In this document: in pieces, positions 46,527 to 57,884 of the stretch
Layout: every line of letters begins with the position of its first letter
Position numbering within the stretch: the first letter of the stretch is position 1
NCBI GenBank assembly: GCA_002914845.1
Contig: JXTC01000267.1
Span: 382,651 to 446,650, forward strand
Origin: Trema orientale
Lineage: Eukaryota > Streptophyta > Magnoliopsida > Rosales > Cannabaceae
Direction of reading: 5' to 3'
DNA length: 64,000 nt
Made by a program: the position numbers and the translations under genes
The notes under the pieces: model-generated
Seen by the model: only the letters and a program-made list of their open reading frames with translations
Databases searched by the model: none
Told to the model about the DNA's origin: nothing

Positions 46527-48065
46527 GTGGTATGAGCCAAATTATTCATAATTTCTATCCATAAGTAATATATTCAAAATATGCACATTCTACAAGTTTA
46601 AGGGGGAGTTTTTATTCTCTTTGTATTAAGCATATTTTGAGGGGGAGCTTTCAAAGTCGGTAAAGACGCTTATCTCTACTTATTTTGTATTCCTTACTTC
46701 ATTTTAAATCAAATATTTGTTATCATCAAAAAGGAGAAATTGTTGAGTCACGCTTTGTATCATCAATCACACTCTCATATTTTGAAGTTACTAAACATAT
46801 GATTAATAACAAATAATCTACATGAGTGTGTAGCCAGTTAAATTAAAAGGATCACAAGACATTCAAGATGGATTATGGAAAATAGCTTTAAGACAAAGAT
46901 CAAGATAACAAGACCTAGACTAGCAAAGGTTATATACTTAGTTCTTGTATTTGAATATTTGTCTACACATTATATGATCCAATTAGCTCAAATTTTTCAT
47001 ATAATTAGAAATCTTCAAAGCTAAACTGTCAAATCTGTTTATCTCTAATTAAAATATAAAATTTATTTTATACAAGCTTTTAAATTGATTTATGAATTTC
47101 TATTGTTCCTATATTACATATTAAATTAATTTATAAAGCCATATTTTGAAAATAATTGAAAAAGACTTGAAATAAAATTCAAAAACTGCTCTCGGACAGA
47201 ATCGGCAGACTGTGGTCAGAATCAGTCGACCGATTCCTCTGCACTTTTTAACAGCTTTTTAAATTTCGACCGTTACAACAGCACTTTCAACGATTAGTAT
47301 TTTTGGTCGACCGAAAGTACATTTTCATTCTACCGAAAATAACAAATTGTCTGTCAAATGGTTTAAAACGGCTAGTTTTCTTTCTAGTCTATATATAGAA
47401 GCTCTTTTAACACTTGAAACAACTTTTAAACATTCCTACATTGCTTTAAACATACTTTTAAGTTGTTCAAATCATGTTTTGTAAATCAAACTTTCAAATC
47501 CACTTTTTCACAAAAAGTCAATTGAGCCAAATTAGATCATATCTTATGTTTTCATTAAATCTTTCTAGGCTTACCTTGTATCAACTCTTTTCATTAGAGA
47601 GATTCTCGTTGAGTGTTTTAACAAAACAATACCAAATTATATTTGTGAGGTGAGATTGACACCAGATTCATGAATAACCCAGTTTATGTGAGATTGACAC
47701 TGAAGTCTAAACAATCTGAGTTAGGCGTGATAGAGCCAGATTCAAGGCTATTGTAAAGACATGAGTGTGCCTAAAGAGAAAGCACTTGTTGTATAAAAAG
47801 GACAATCAAGCCTATTCTCTTGATACGATAGTGGATAGCTCGAAGCGAGTTGCCAAGAGCCGGGGACGTAGACAAACTGTCGTATTTATTGAACTTCGTA
47901 AAAATAGTGTTTGTATTTCTCTATCCCTATCTCTTTAATTTATTTATCTTGAGTTTGTACATGCAATTTAGCTATTTTTACTTGTTATTATTTTTATTTG
48001 CATAATTTACTTGTTTATCAAGAAAAATTTACAAAAGTTTTTAAAACTCAATTCATCCCCCGTCT
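46527..48065 (+). mobile_element. Remnant of an LTR retrotransposon (polypurine tract and LTR)
   Basis: TGGTATGAGCC at about 46528 resembles a damaged initiator-Met primer site. After ~200 bases with GGGGGAG words, a purine tract AAAAAGGAGAAAT (46728-46740) leads into TGTTGAGTCACGC at 46741, a typical polypurine tract/LTR start of Sire/Maximus-like Copia elements. The LTR-like part runs to about 48065 (AATTCATCCCCCGTCTTGG). All coding sequence is gone. Assignment rests on these short signals. Confidence 0.5.
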
Positions 48066-48536
48066 TGGGTTAGCTAACTTTGGACTAACATTTGTGACTG
48101 CAAGGCATATACAAACAGGTCAAATATTAAACGTATTTGGACATCAAGTCACAAAATTTGTGACCCTCACACATTGTGACTGCAAGGCAGATATAAACAG
48201 GTCCAATATTAAAGGTATTAAGACTTCAAGTCAGTCACACATTTGTATCCATAAGCCATGTACGAGTTCAATACTTAACGTAAATCTACATTCACAACTT
48301 CTGTGATCTACAGTCATAAATCAAAAACATACACACATTTTCTATCGAACAATTAAAAAAACTTTTAATCAACCTTTGCATGAACTAAACAAGAATAAAG
48401 ATAATTATTTGATTACTTTTTCAGGGTTCATTTACACAAAATGGCCAATCTATGAAGTAGACTCAATACTCCAAATTCAATACTCCAAAACAGAGATACA
48501 TTCAAAAACGAAAATCAACAAAAATATTACCTTTTC

Positions 48537-48775
48537 TTATTTTGTCACTGCCCTTTTCTCTTTTTCCTTCGATTTCTTCACTGTCGTCTTCTTCGTCGAC
48601 GTCTTCACCACCGGGGTAGATAACTGGATGGGTGAGGTTTCAGTTCTAGCCTCCTCACCCTTCTTCTTCTTCAACTTCGGTGACATCCTCGGAGAAGATG
48701 ACTGTGGAGGCGGAGATTCGAAGTCCGAATCTTCCACTCATTTCCTCTTCTTCGAAGTTTAGTGGGTTTTCGCCA
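48537..48775 (-). pseudogene. Lysine/serine-rich gene fragment, captured or decayed
   Basis: The minus strand from about 48772 reads MAKTH, a stop, TSKKRK, another stop, then VEDSDFESPPPQSSSPRMSP and a lysine-rich stretch (KKKKGEEARTETSPIQLSTP, KKTTVKKSKEKEKRAVTK). It looks like the basic N-terminus of a nuclear protein with two stops. The function is unknown. Its place between CACTA-like repeat arrays suggests transduplication. Confidence 0.4.
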
Positions 48776-48942
48776 TTCTTTGTGACAGATCAGATTGGAG
48801 GATGGTGGTTGGGTACTTGGGTTTGTGGATGTTTTTTTCTATTGGATTACTTCACTGAAAATAAGGGAGAAATGAGGGAGTTAAGCTCGACGATTCCTTC
48901 CCAATCTGCTCTACATTTGAATTCTTTTTCTTTTCTCAGTCT

Positions 48943-50012
48943 GAGGGTTTGAGTTTTCGTGAAAGAAAAGAGCCAAAATGAAAAAAAAAAAATGTCCGAT
49001 AAAAACTGTAGAGTGTTCTACTAAATCTGAGAGCATTTTAGACTTTTCGTCGACTGGGGACTCCTAGAAAAGTAATTTTCAAAAACACTCTTATAAATGC
49101 AAAAAGATGCCAAAACACTCTTACTTTCCATAATTTCCCATCCTTTTGCTCTTCCAAGCCCATAATGATTTTGATCTGCTCGGCCAAGCCTAGCCAGCCA
49201 TTGAACAATACCAAATCATGAAAACAAGTCCTATATGTACTATTACAAAAGTCATATATAATAAGAGTACTTTTAAGAAATGATCTTTTTCAGATCAATT
49301 TAAAAAATAGTCATTTTCTACACTTGTTTAATAAATGACTATTTTATAATTTTATTTTGATAAATAACTGTTTTTTAGTTGTTCTATTTTTTATAACGTA
49401 AATCAATTCTTTCTAACGTAAATCAATTTTGGTAAAAAATAAATCAATATATTTTAATACACTAGATATGAAAAACGATCAAGTTTTAAATATTTTTCAA
49501 AATTCGGCATTCTTTTAACAAAGTTTTTTGGTGTTTGAAAAACGGATATTTTGCAAACTATGATCCAAAATTCTGCCATTAGACTTAAAAGCCCCAAGTA
49601 ATAAAGGATTGTGTTGTTTCTCTTTTATTGCAAAGCTATTCTAATTTGATCCTCAAGATGGACCACAAATTAAAATTTCTAAAAATAAATTTCGGTAAAT
49701 AAAATATATTTTCCTTTATTCTAAATTTTAATTAATTGACACATATATATAATTAAAATAGAAATGGGCCAGCAGCCTACTACTAGCTCCAGCCTGCTGG
49801 CCCCAGGCCAACTTACTGCTACTCAGGATTTAGGGAAATTAAAGGGACTAAGAGTGTTTTACTTCCATTTAATAATTTTAGGAGTTTTTTTGAAAATTTC
49901 ATTTCTAGGAGTCCTCATCCAGCCAAAAGTCCAAAATACCCTCAGTTTATCAATTATACTGGTTTTGTGAGGGCTTTTTTTCTTTCATTTTGGCTCTCTT
50001 TTACGAAAACTC
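48943..50012. repeat. Inverted repeat with ~180-bp arms
   Basis: Left arm about 48943-49130, right arm about 49830-50012 in reverse complement. Matching words include GGTTTGAGTTTTCGT, GAGCCAAAATGAAA, GACTCCTAGAAA and AAAACACTCTTA. The spacer (49131-49829) is AT-rich. The arms could be long terminal inverted repeats of a Mutator-like element or an internal part of the CACTA-like element. A target duplication was not recognised. Confidence 0.6.
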
Positions 50013-51032
50013 AAACCCACAGACCCAAAAAAAAAAAAAAAGAATTGAAACCTAGAGGAGATTGGAAAAGGAACTACCAACCTCTGCCACCTCCGAGCCT
50101 CGACTTTGACCACCAGCTCGAGCTGCATTGCGTATATCTTCGGCTCCTTCTACAAGCTCTCTACCGACACCTCCATCTCGAGTTGCATGTTACTCCCCAG
50201 CCTCCGTGAGTCCCTCCTAGATAATTCCTATATCTACAATTTCAAGGAGATCTATACGCCCATCAACCTCCTTGTAAAGCAGTACAGCTCGACTTTGTCA
50301 TGGCAGGACAAGCTTCAGGGCAAGGATGCCATAGTGTTCAAGTGCAAGTTTCAAAGGAAGAAGACAAGACAAGACAATTGAAGAAGAGGCGTAGGAATAA
50401 GAAGAACGATGAGTTTGTGGTTTGCCTACCTTTTTTTCACTGTTTTTTTAACTCTTTGTTATACTTTGCCTACCTTTTACTTGATAAATTGCATGAATAA
50501 AGTCTTTTTCACTTTGTAATTTTGTAATGACTTCTATGTGTTTGATGAATTGCCTGAATGAAGTTATTACTCGTTGATGGCCTATGTTTATGTTAAGAAT
50601 TGAATATTTTAGTATATAATAATAATCAATGAATGGAATGTTGTGTGTTTTTTGAATGATTTTGTACTGAATCTGTGACTATAAATGGATTTTGAGACTG
50701 ATTTTTGTGTGTATTGGATTGATTTGTGACAACGACAGTTTTTTGTGTGATGGATCGTCACAAATTGTGTCTAAGGATGGCGAAGATCAAGAGGAAGGTG
50801 CAATTTTGTATATTTTTGGAATGATTTTGGACTGCATTTGTGACTACAAATAAATTTTATGACTGATTTTTGTATACGTTTGATTGATTTGCGACAATGA
50901 CAGTTTTCTGTGTGTTAGATCGTCACAAATTATGCCAATTTTTGTAAGACAAACACAAATATTGTGACTAGCAGTCACAAATCAGGTTTCATTGTACAAA
51001 ATTATGACTGTCATGAATTATGTATGTTGGTA

Positions 51033-51064
51033 TCATACACACGCGCGCGCGCACACACACACAC

Positions 51065-51110
<46 letters not shown>
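51033..51110. repeat. Compound microsatellite CACG/CA/TA
   Basis: CACGCGCGCGCGCACACACACACACA is followed by about twenty TA units. The open frame across it encodes simple-sequence peptide and is not a gene. Confidence 0.9.
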
Positions 51111-51112
<2 letters not shown>

Positions 51113-51808
51113 CCATTGAATTTGTTATCCAATGTGAATGCTTATTTTACTTTTGTAAGACTGACATAAAATTTGTGACATGTGATCACAAACCAGGGTT
51201 ACTTGAGACAATATTTATGACTATCATGAATTATGTGATTGTTAGTATCACATATATTGACTACTAATAAAGAAAATGTCATGATTTTTTTTATAAAATT
51301 AAATTTATATTAGACAAATATTACTACGTCATTGTTGGCCAATATGAAATAATACTTATCTTTCTTTTGTAATATTAGCACAAATTTTATTACTATGAGT
51401 CACAAATCACGATAACATGTCAAGATTGTACAAATTACAGTAATAAAATCTCATGTTGTCCGTAATGATGTAAAACATATTGTGACCTTGAGTCCTAAAA
51501 TTGTGACCACGAGTCACAAATTGTGACTACTTCGAAGTTAGTAACAATGGAAAACAAAATTTCTTATTCTAAAAAAAAAATTCCTTAAAAAAAATTGAGG
51601 TAACAAGTTTTCAAAAAATTGTGACAAGTGGTCACATAATTTAGTATCACATAAAAGCATTTTCGGAATACACATTTTTTCTCTCTCCAAAAACTGCTGA
51701 AAATATAATTTTTTACTCAGAGAAAAAAAATTCGGAGAAAACACTAGTAGAAAAGCAAAATGAAGGCAAAACATTCCTAATTACCCTAATTTTCCAATGA
51801 TTTAATCG

Positions 51809-51958
51809 TGGGCCTTGTCTTTCTGGCCCATGAGGCCGACAAGCTAGTGCTAGTTCAAAGTCATTAAACCCTAATAAAACCTTCATCTCTTCTCCTCTTC
51901 AACTTCTAAAATTCAAATTTGAGGAGGAAGAAGAAGAAGAAAGAAGAAGAAGAAAGCT
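51809..51958 (+). promoter_or_regulatory. RPAC1: RPAC1 promoter/5' UTR with site II-like and telo-box motifs
   Basis: TGGGCC at 51809-51814 and GGCCCA at 51825-51830 are site II/UP1-type elements. The telo-box AAACCCTAA lies at 51866-51874, about 85 bases before the ATG at 51959. This combination is known from plant genes for ribosomal proteins and the transcription/translation machinery. A GAAGAA-rich leader (51925-51957) directly precedes the start. Function is inferred from the motifs alone. Confidence 0.6.
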
Positions 51959-54900
51959 ATGGGAAGTCGAAGAGTGGAAGAGGAGGACACAGTGTCTGAA
52001 AGCACATATGAGAGTGATGAGACAGAGTCAGAGGCGAAAGAAGAAGAAGAAGAGAAGAAGACGAAGAAGAAGGAGAGCCTGAAATGGTTGGAGGAGCTTC
52101 CGGATGTTCCAATCGGAAAACTTCCACCCCACCTCGAATTCCAGAGGATTCGTGTTGAGTGCAAGGCCGATGCTCCCATGCATGTACCGTATTTTGCTTT
52201 CTCTGTTGATTTTGCTGTGTTAATCGTTTCAAATAACCAACCCAAAAAAAAAAAAAAAGCGTCTTTTTTCATTGGTTGGGTTGGTTTAATTGATGGGTGC
52301 TATGTTTGGGCTAGTTTAATTGTTGGGTACTCAGTAGAAGTGTTCGATTTTAGGAAATTAGCCTAATTAGGAGTTAGACTATGTGAATTTTTAAATGGGG
52401 TTGTTTCGTTTGTTGGGTTTTCTGTTAAAATCAACTTTTTCTAGAACTGGGAAGACTAAATGCAATTACCTACTTTGGTTAAAGCAGCACAAATCAGAAG
52501 AGGGGATATTCTTATTAATGTTTATCTGTGTTTTGTTGTTTATTTATTTCTGTATTTAGTGTGAGTGTGTTTTTCTTGTATCTTATGAAACAAATACATA
52601 AATTTTGGTGTTTCCAGACCGATGCGTTACAGTATTCTGGTGCTTACGCGTCCTCGGGTTATGATAATAGTCTGCGCTTGGATAATATCTGCGATAATTT
52701 TAGAGTTGAGGTGATTCGACTGACAGAGGAAGATATGGAGTTTGATATGATTGGTATCGATCCAGCACTTGCGAATGCATTTCGGAGGATCCTTATATCT
52801 GAGGTGCAATAGTTTTTGCATTGTTTTGACTACACTGTTTTATGACTGCTTGCAGATTTGGCAATTTCATCCGTGTTTTCTGATATTTTGTTGATTGATA
52901 ACAATGCAGCTTCCAACAATGGCTATTGAAAAAGTTCTCATTGCAAATAATACATCAGTTGTCCAGGACGAAGTTCTTTCCCATAGGTTGGGTCTCATTC
53001 CAATCAAGGTTGACCCTCGATTGTTTGAGTTTGCAGGTTAGAACTTAGAATTGAATATGAATACTAGTTTAATATTTTGGTTGTGCAAGAAAGAACTATT
53101 GTTTTCCCCATGTTTGAACTGTCTTCCTTTTGTGATATTAGACAATAATACTCCAAATGAAAAGAACACAATAGTTTTCAAGCTCCATGTTAGTTGTGAA
53201 AATGGCAAACCTCGTACTGCAGGTATAGTTCTATTCTCCTAATTTGACGCCCTGACAAAAAGATATTCAAAAATCTGTGTCTTTCAGTCTCTTATTGTGT
53301 CTGGTTTGTTTTTATGTGATGTTGTACTACAGTAAAGTCAAATGACTTGAAGTGGTTACCACATGGGAGTGAGTTTCATTTGGCATCAGAAGATTTGAAG
53401 TCTGATTCATCGTCTAAACCAAGAACCTACACATCATTCGCTTGCAGCCAGGATAAATTGCCAGAATTTTCCAACAACCCAATTAGCACTATGGAGAACA
53501 TCATTATTTCTAAATTGGGCCCTGGTCAGGTAATCTTGTTGTATATTTCTATACTACCAGCTGATGCAAAGGCATAGATGGTTGAAATACCAAAATGTAA
53601 AGATAAGCTATTGACAGCATTACTACGCAAAAAAAGGTTTACATGTTATTAAAAAAAGAAAAAGAAGAAGATATTATTGTCTCTTTAGATGTGAAAGATG
53701 CTACATCATAACTCAGATGCTTCCTTATTTCAGGTACTTATGGGGCATTATAGTCTATAGATATCTAAAAGTCATCTAAAACTGAACTCAATTTTAGATC
53801 GCATTAATGGACTGAATTCTATTTCTTAAGTTATTTGTCTGTTGCTAACATGCCATTGATTTCTTTTTGTCTAGGAAATTGAACTGGAAGCACATGCTGT
53901 TAAAGGCATTGGTAAAACACATGCTAAGTGGTCCCCAGTGGCTACTGCCTGGTATAGGATGCTTCCTGAGGTATATGATATGTTATTTAGTGACAATCTG
54001 TTGAGCCTAACAAGATTTTCGAAAGTTTTGTTTGATTTTTTTTTTATTTTTTATTTTTTAAAATTTCATTTTCAGGTTGTATTATTGCAAGAGGTTGTAG
54101 ACAAAGATGCTGAAGAACTTAAAAATAAATGTCCAGTCAACGTCTATGATATTGAAGATCTTGGCAACGGTGAAATGATATTTTCACCCCTGATATTAAT
54201 TCTTGATATATTGCTTTCCTTTCCGTTTTTCCTTAAATCCTTTAATTGGACTTTTTATTCTTAATTCGAGCATTAAACAGGTAGGAAAAGGGCTACTGTA
54301 GCACAACCACGAGCTTGCACTCTTTGTAGGGAATGCATTAGAGGTGGTCAAGAATGGGAGGATCGTGTTTCATTACGTCGTGTTAAAGATCATTTCATTT
54401 GTAAGTTCCACGTCTTTTACAATTATCATTCCCTTAATGGCACGTTTATTTTGCTGTAATCGTAATCGGAATAAATAAAAGGGGAAATGAATAGGAATAA
54501 AATAGAAGGGTATGGGAATCATTATTTGTTGTATGTTGTTTACTTAAAACTAATAAGAATGGGAATCGTATTCATTAGAATACTATTCATTTGTTTACTT
54601 AACCCAGGAAAAGTAATGGGAATGTGTTATATTTACTAAATTGTCCTTTTAAATACATATAGGATTTAAAGTAGATAGATTTTTTAGGGTAAAATTGTAT
54701 TTTATAATTTTAATAATTAAAAAAGAGAAAAGGAGTGTTTACAGGTAATCAGACTCCTTATGGCACGTTTACTTCGTTGTAATCGTAATCGGAATAAATA
54801 AAAGAGGAAATGAATGGGAATAGAATAGAAGGGTATGGGAATCATTATTTGTAGTAGGTTGTTTACTTAAAACTAATAAGAATGGGAATCTTATTCATTA

Positions 54901-55530
54901 GAATACTATTCATTTGTTTACTTAACGCATGAAAAGTATTGGGAATGTGTTATATTTACTAAATTGTCCTTTTAAATATATATACAATTTAAAGTAGATA
55001 GATTTTTTGGGGTAAAATTGTATTTTACAATTTTAATAATTAAAAAATAGAAAAGGAGTGTTTACGGGTAATCAGACTCATTAGGGTATTGGTGGGGAAG
55101 TATTCCCATTCTTTTCTCCTAAATTTGTGTGGGCCCCACACATTTTCCCCTTTTCCATATTTTAGTAAACTTTTGTATGGGAATCATTACCGTATATACC
55201 ATTCCCATTACTCTTTAGTAAACATGCCATTAGGGTGTTGGTGGGGGAAGTATTCCCATTCTTTTCTCCTTAATTTGTGTGGGCCCCACATATTTCACCC
55301 TTTCCCATATTTTAGTAAACCTTTGTATGGGAATCATTACTCCACATACCATTCCCATTACTCTTTAGTAAACATGCCATAAGTGTGTATAATGCTCTAA
55401 TTTTTATCTGTTCTCACTATGACTAGTTACTATTGAATCAACCGGAGCCTTACCTCCCGAAGAGCTATGTACCGAAGCTGTGAAGATTTTAGAAGGCAAG
55501 TGTGAACGTGTGATTGCTGAGCTTTCTTAA
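51959..55530 (+). CDS. RPAC1: RPAC1, AC40-type subunit shared by RNA polymerases I and III
   Basis: Nine exons by eye: 51959-52183, 52618-52803, 52910-53036, 53142-53222, 53333-53529, 53875-53970, 54076-54169, 54281-54400, 55427-55530. They join in phase to 409 residues, slightly longer than the usual ~340-390 because of an acidic/lysine-rich N-terminus ([20 protein letters not shown], then a KK-rich stretch). The protein is the homologue of bacterial alpha and Rpb3; with the AC19 partner it forms the assembly platform of Pol I and Pol III in the nucleus. Landmarks: [14 protein letters not shown], the alpha motif [16 protein letters not shown] (exon 2) followed by LPTMAIEKV (exon 3), [16 protein letters not shown], the cysteine cluster ACTLCREC (exon 8), and [14 protein letters not shown] at the C-terminus. 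No stop, frameshift or lost splice site was seen, so the gene looks functional. Intron 8 carries a self-nested MITE. Confidence 0.93.
54438..55379. mobile_element. PIF/Harbinger-like MITE (outer copy) in RPAC1 intron 8
   Basis: The outer element begins TGGCACGTTTA (54438) and ends TAAACATGCCA (55379), inverted termini, with the 3-bp target duplication TAA at 54435-54437 and 55380-55382. It is split by a second copy of itself: the outer copy consists of 54438-54760 and 55233-55379, 470 bases in total. It has no coding capacity. GGGAATGGG / CCCATTCCC words run throughout. Confidence 0.85.
54761..55229. mobile_element. Same-family MITE inserted inside the outer MITE
   Basis: The inner copy starts TGGCACGTTTA at 54761 and ends AAACATGCCA at 55229, 469 bases, flanked by TTA at 54758-54760 and 55230-55232. 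The inner copy itself contains an intact CATTAGGG at 55076-55083, the same position where the outer copy was opened (CCTTA|GGG). Outer and inner halves are nearly identical. Confidence 0.85.
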
Positions 55531-56147
55531 TATAGAACGCAAGTATTAATGTATTTCTTAAGTTGATAGAAAACGTTAATTTATGGAAGGTTTTCTTCTT
55601 TCAAGAACCTGTTTCTGTAAAAGCTACTTGTTCGTTACAATTAAGAAAAGAAGGCCATCTTTCTCCTATTGATTTGTGATACAAGCGGCCAGGGTTATTG
55701 ACCAGTGAAGTCACCGTCCTCTTATTAACTCTCTGGGGTTCAAATCGATATTGTCCGTCTTCCATCTTACTTGGTCAGAAAAAAAGAAATAGAAAGCGGA
55801 AGAAACTTCTTTGCCTCTTATCTGCACAAGAGTTGCATGATTCGTCGAACAAATTTCTACCATCTATTGTGGTCACATGCATAGTCTAATTAGTAGCCAC
55901 ATCATACATTGTTTCGAAAAACAATAGGGAAAAAAAAAAAAAACATTCAGTTCTTCTTTTGTTTATTACAGCGCTCTATAAGATGAACAGCAATTTCTAA
56001 CTTGATTCATCCTTTCTTCTTTCTACCCACACGTCAATGAGGTTAATTTAGCGATTGCCAAGATGAACCATGTTTATTATACCTCTTTACCTTACCATTT
56101 GGAGTACTAAACAAAAGTTTTACTGAATTTTGGCAGTCATCCTAGAT
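55531..56147. other. RPAC1 3' UTR and intergenic DNA
   Basis: No gene recognised. A 63-codon open stretch at 55698-55889 has no domain. Confidence 0.5.
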
Positions 56148-57379
56148 AAATTAGGTAAAATATGCACGAAGATAGGCATATTTTGGTTTATATGCTCAGT
56201 TTAAAAATTCTCTAAAAAAATATGCGTGTGGACGAAACTATCCTTAAAAATACTAAGAAAAAAAATCACATCCATCACCTTTAACTAATTCGAATCTGTC
56301 TCTCGCGTAGAAACTCTCTCTCGACTTAATATCTCAAGTAATTCAAGAATTATAGTACTTCATACTCGCACAATCTCGTTCTCATCTCTCATAACGCCGT
56401 CAAACTCATCATTTCTCTATCTTCTCTCTTCGTTCTTCTCTACATAGTTATGGATAGTCTAAAATAGCATATTATCAAATTTTGAGATATTATGAGTTAA
56501 TTTATGTGTGAAAAAATCATTTTGAGATTAATTTTTGCAAGTTTTTAAAACAAACCGCGATAATTTTAAATGGATTTTCGATGAAAATTGTATTCTCAAC
56601 AAAATTTCGATGAAAATGGTTTTTTTGATAATTTTCTATGCTATTTCAATGCAATTTTGATAATATTTTAATAAAATGGCATTTTCCACTTTTGATACAA
56701 TTTCGGTAATATTTCGATGAAAATGGTATTTTTGACAAAACTCTATCGAAAATACACCTCAGCAAAATTATATTGAAATTCTGTCGAAAGTCGTCGAAAA
56801 TCTCATTTTATCAAAATATTATCAAAAATACCACTTCTATCAAAATATCATCAAAAAATTTTCAAAATTACATTGAAATAGCATAAAAAATTATCAAAAA
56901 TATAATTTTCATCGAAATTTTATCGAAAATACAATTTTCATCGAAAAATTATCAAAAATCATTAAAAATTATTGATATTTTTGGTAATAACTCGCAAAAA
57001 TTAAAATGATTTTTTCACACATAAATTAACTCATGATATCTCGAAATTTGATAATGTGCTATTTTAGACTATACCCATAACTATGCGGAGAAGAACAGAA
57101 AGAGAAGATAAAGAAATGATGAATTTGACGGCGTTGTGAGAGATAAGAATGAGATTTTGTGCGAGTATGGAGTATTATAATTGTTGGATTACCTGAAATT
57201 TTAAGTCAAGAGAGAATTTCTGTGCGAGAGAGAGATTCGAATCAGTTAAAAGTGATAGGCATAGTTTTTTTCTTAGTAATTTTAAATATAGTTTCGTCCA
57301 CACGCATATTTTTTCAAAGAGTTCAAACTGAGTATATAGACTAAAATATGCCTATCTTCGTGTATATTTTACCTAATTT
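56148..57379. mobile_element. Fold-back element: 1.2-kb near-palindrome
   Basis: The left end AAATTAGGTAAAATATGCAC (56148) is matched in reverse complement by the right end GTGTATATTTTACCTAATTT (57379). The arms continue inward for about 390 bases: AGATAGGCATATTTT, GTCGAGAGAG-like words, GACGGCGTT, CATTTCTCTATCTTCTC all recur inverted. The central ~450 bases, rich in TTTTCGATGAAAAT and ATTTTCATCGAAAA, are inverted around about 56765 as well. No open frame with a domain. Transcripts could fold into a very long hairpin. Terminal structure is compatible with a MULE-type or fold-back MITE, but no target duplication was assigned. Confidence 0.85.
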
Positions 57380-57884
57380 CTCTTATCCTACTCAACGTCG
57401 TCAAAAAATAATTAGTCATGCCCAACTTTTAACCCTTCTAAATCTTAACCACTTGGAACATAAACAGAGGTAAAATATGAGTACCCAATGTCCTTAACGA
57501 GGCAGATCAACTGCGAAAAGCGCCAAAAAGCACAAAGCTGCCCTTCCTTCAGTTGCTGCTTCTATAGCTTAAAACCATAGTATTTCAGAAGATCACAAGG
57601 CACAGATTTAACCTTGTCTCCATACTAAATGTTCAACGTAGAAATAAAGCACATATAGAAGGAACAATAACAGGAACAACATTAAAACGTAAGGCCTCTC
57701 CATTGAACACTCACAACTACATCAGATGTAACAATGTCACTGACATGTGGCTAGTTAGGAAAGTCTTTACAAATCACAGAAACAAAATCCAAAACACGCA
57801 TAGCTATACGAATCAAAATTCAGTGATCCTCCTCAAGGATGCTCAAGCTGAATCACTAACATTTTTCACAGTGGAGTCCCAGTC
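57380..57884 (-). other. MED32 3' UTR side, intergenic
   Basis: Sequence downstream of the MED32 stop on the minus strand. The part nearest the stop is less AT-rich and is probably 3' UTR. No separate gene was recognised. Confidence 0.45.

Larger units (their letters stand above)
48066..51620. mobile_element. CACTA (En/Spm)-like remnant with subterminal repeats
   Basis: Both sides are dense in TTGTGAC / GTCACAA words in both orientations: 48080-48270 on the left (for example GTCACAAAATTTGTGAC at 48148-48164) and 50680-51620 on the right (GTCACAAATTGTGAC near 51520). Arrays of such short inverted words near the ends are characteristic of plant CACTA elements. True CACTA...TAGTG termini were not found at the expected places; CACTAGTAGAAAA occurs at 51743 but points outwards. 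The interior holds two GC-richer coding-like patches (48540-48770 and 50060-50395) and a long inverted repeat. No transposase was recognised. Confidence 0.5.

Noticed and set aside
50992..51267. ORF of 91 codons
   Set aside because: It is mostly the CA/TA microsatellite translated into simple repeats.
51743..51755. CACTAGTAGAAAA as the right terminus of the CACTA-like element
   Set aside because: The orientation is that of a left end pointing away from the repeat array, and no partner TAGTG end or target duplication was found.
52201..52366. Continuation of RPAC1 exon 1 as an unspliced 135-codon protein
   Set aside because: A donor at 52184 joins in phase to TDALQYSG in exon 2, and the read-through sequence has no similarity to the family.
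55089..55382. 97-codon ORF with two near-identical halves
   Set aside because: The repeat comes from the two right-hand halves of the self-nested MITE in RPAC1 intron 8.
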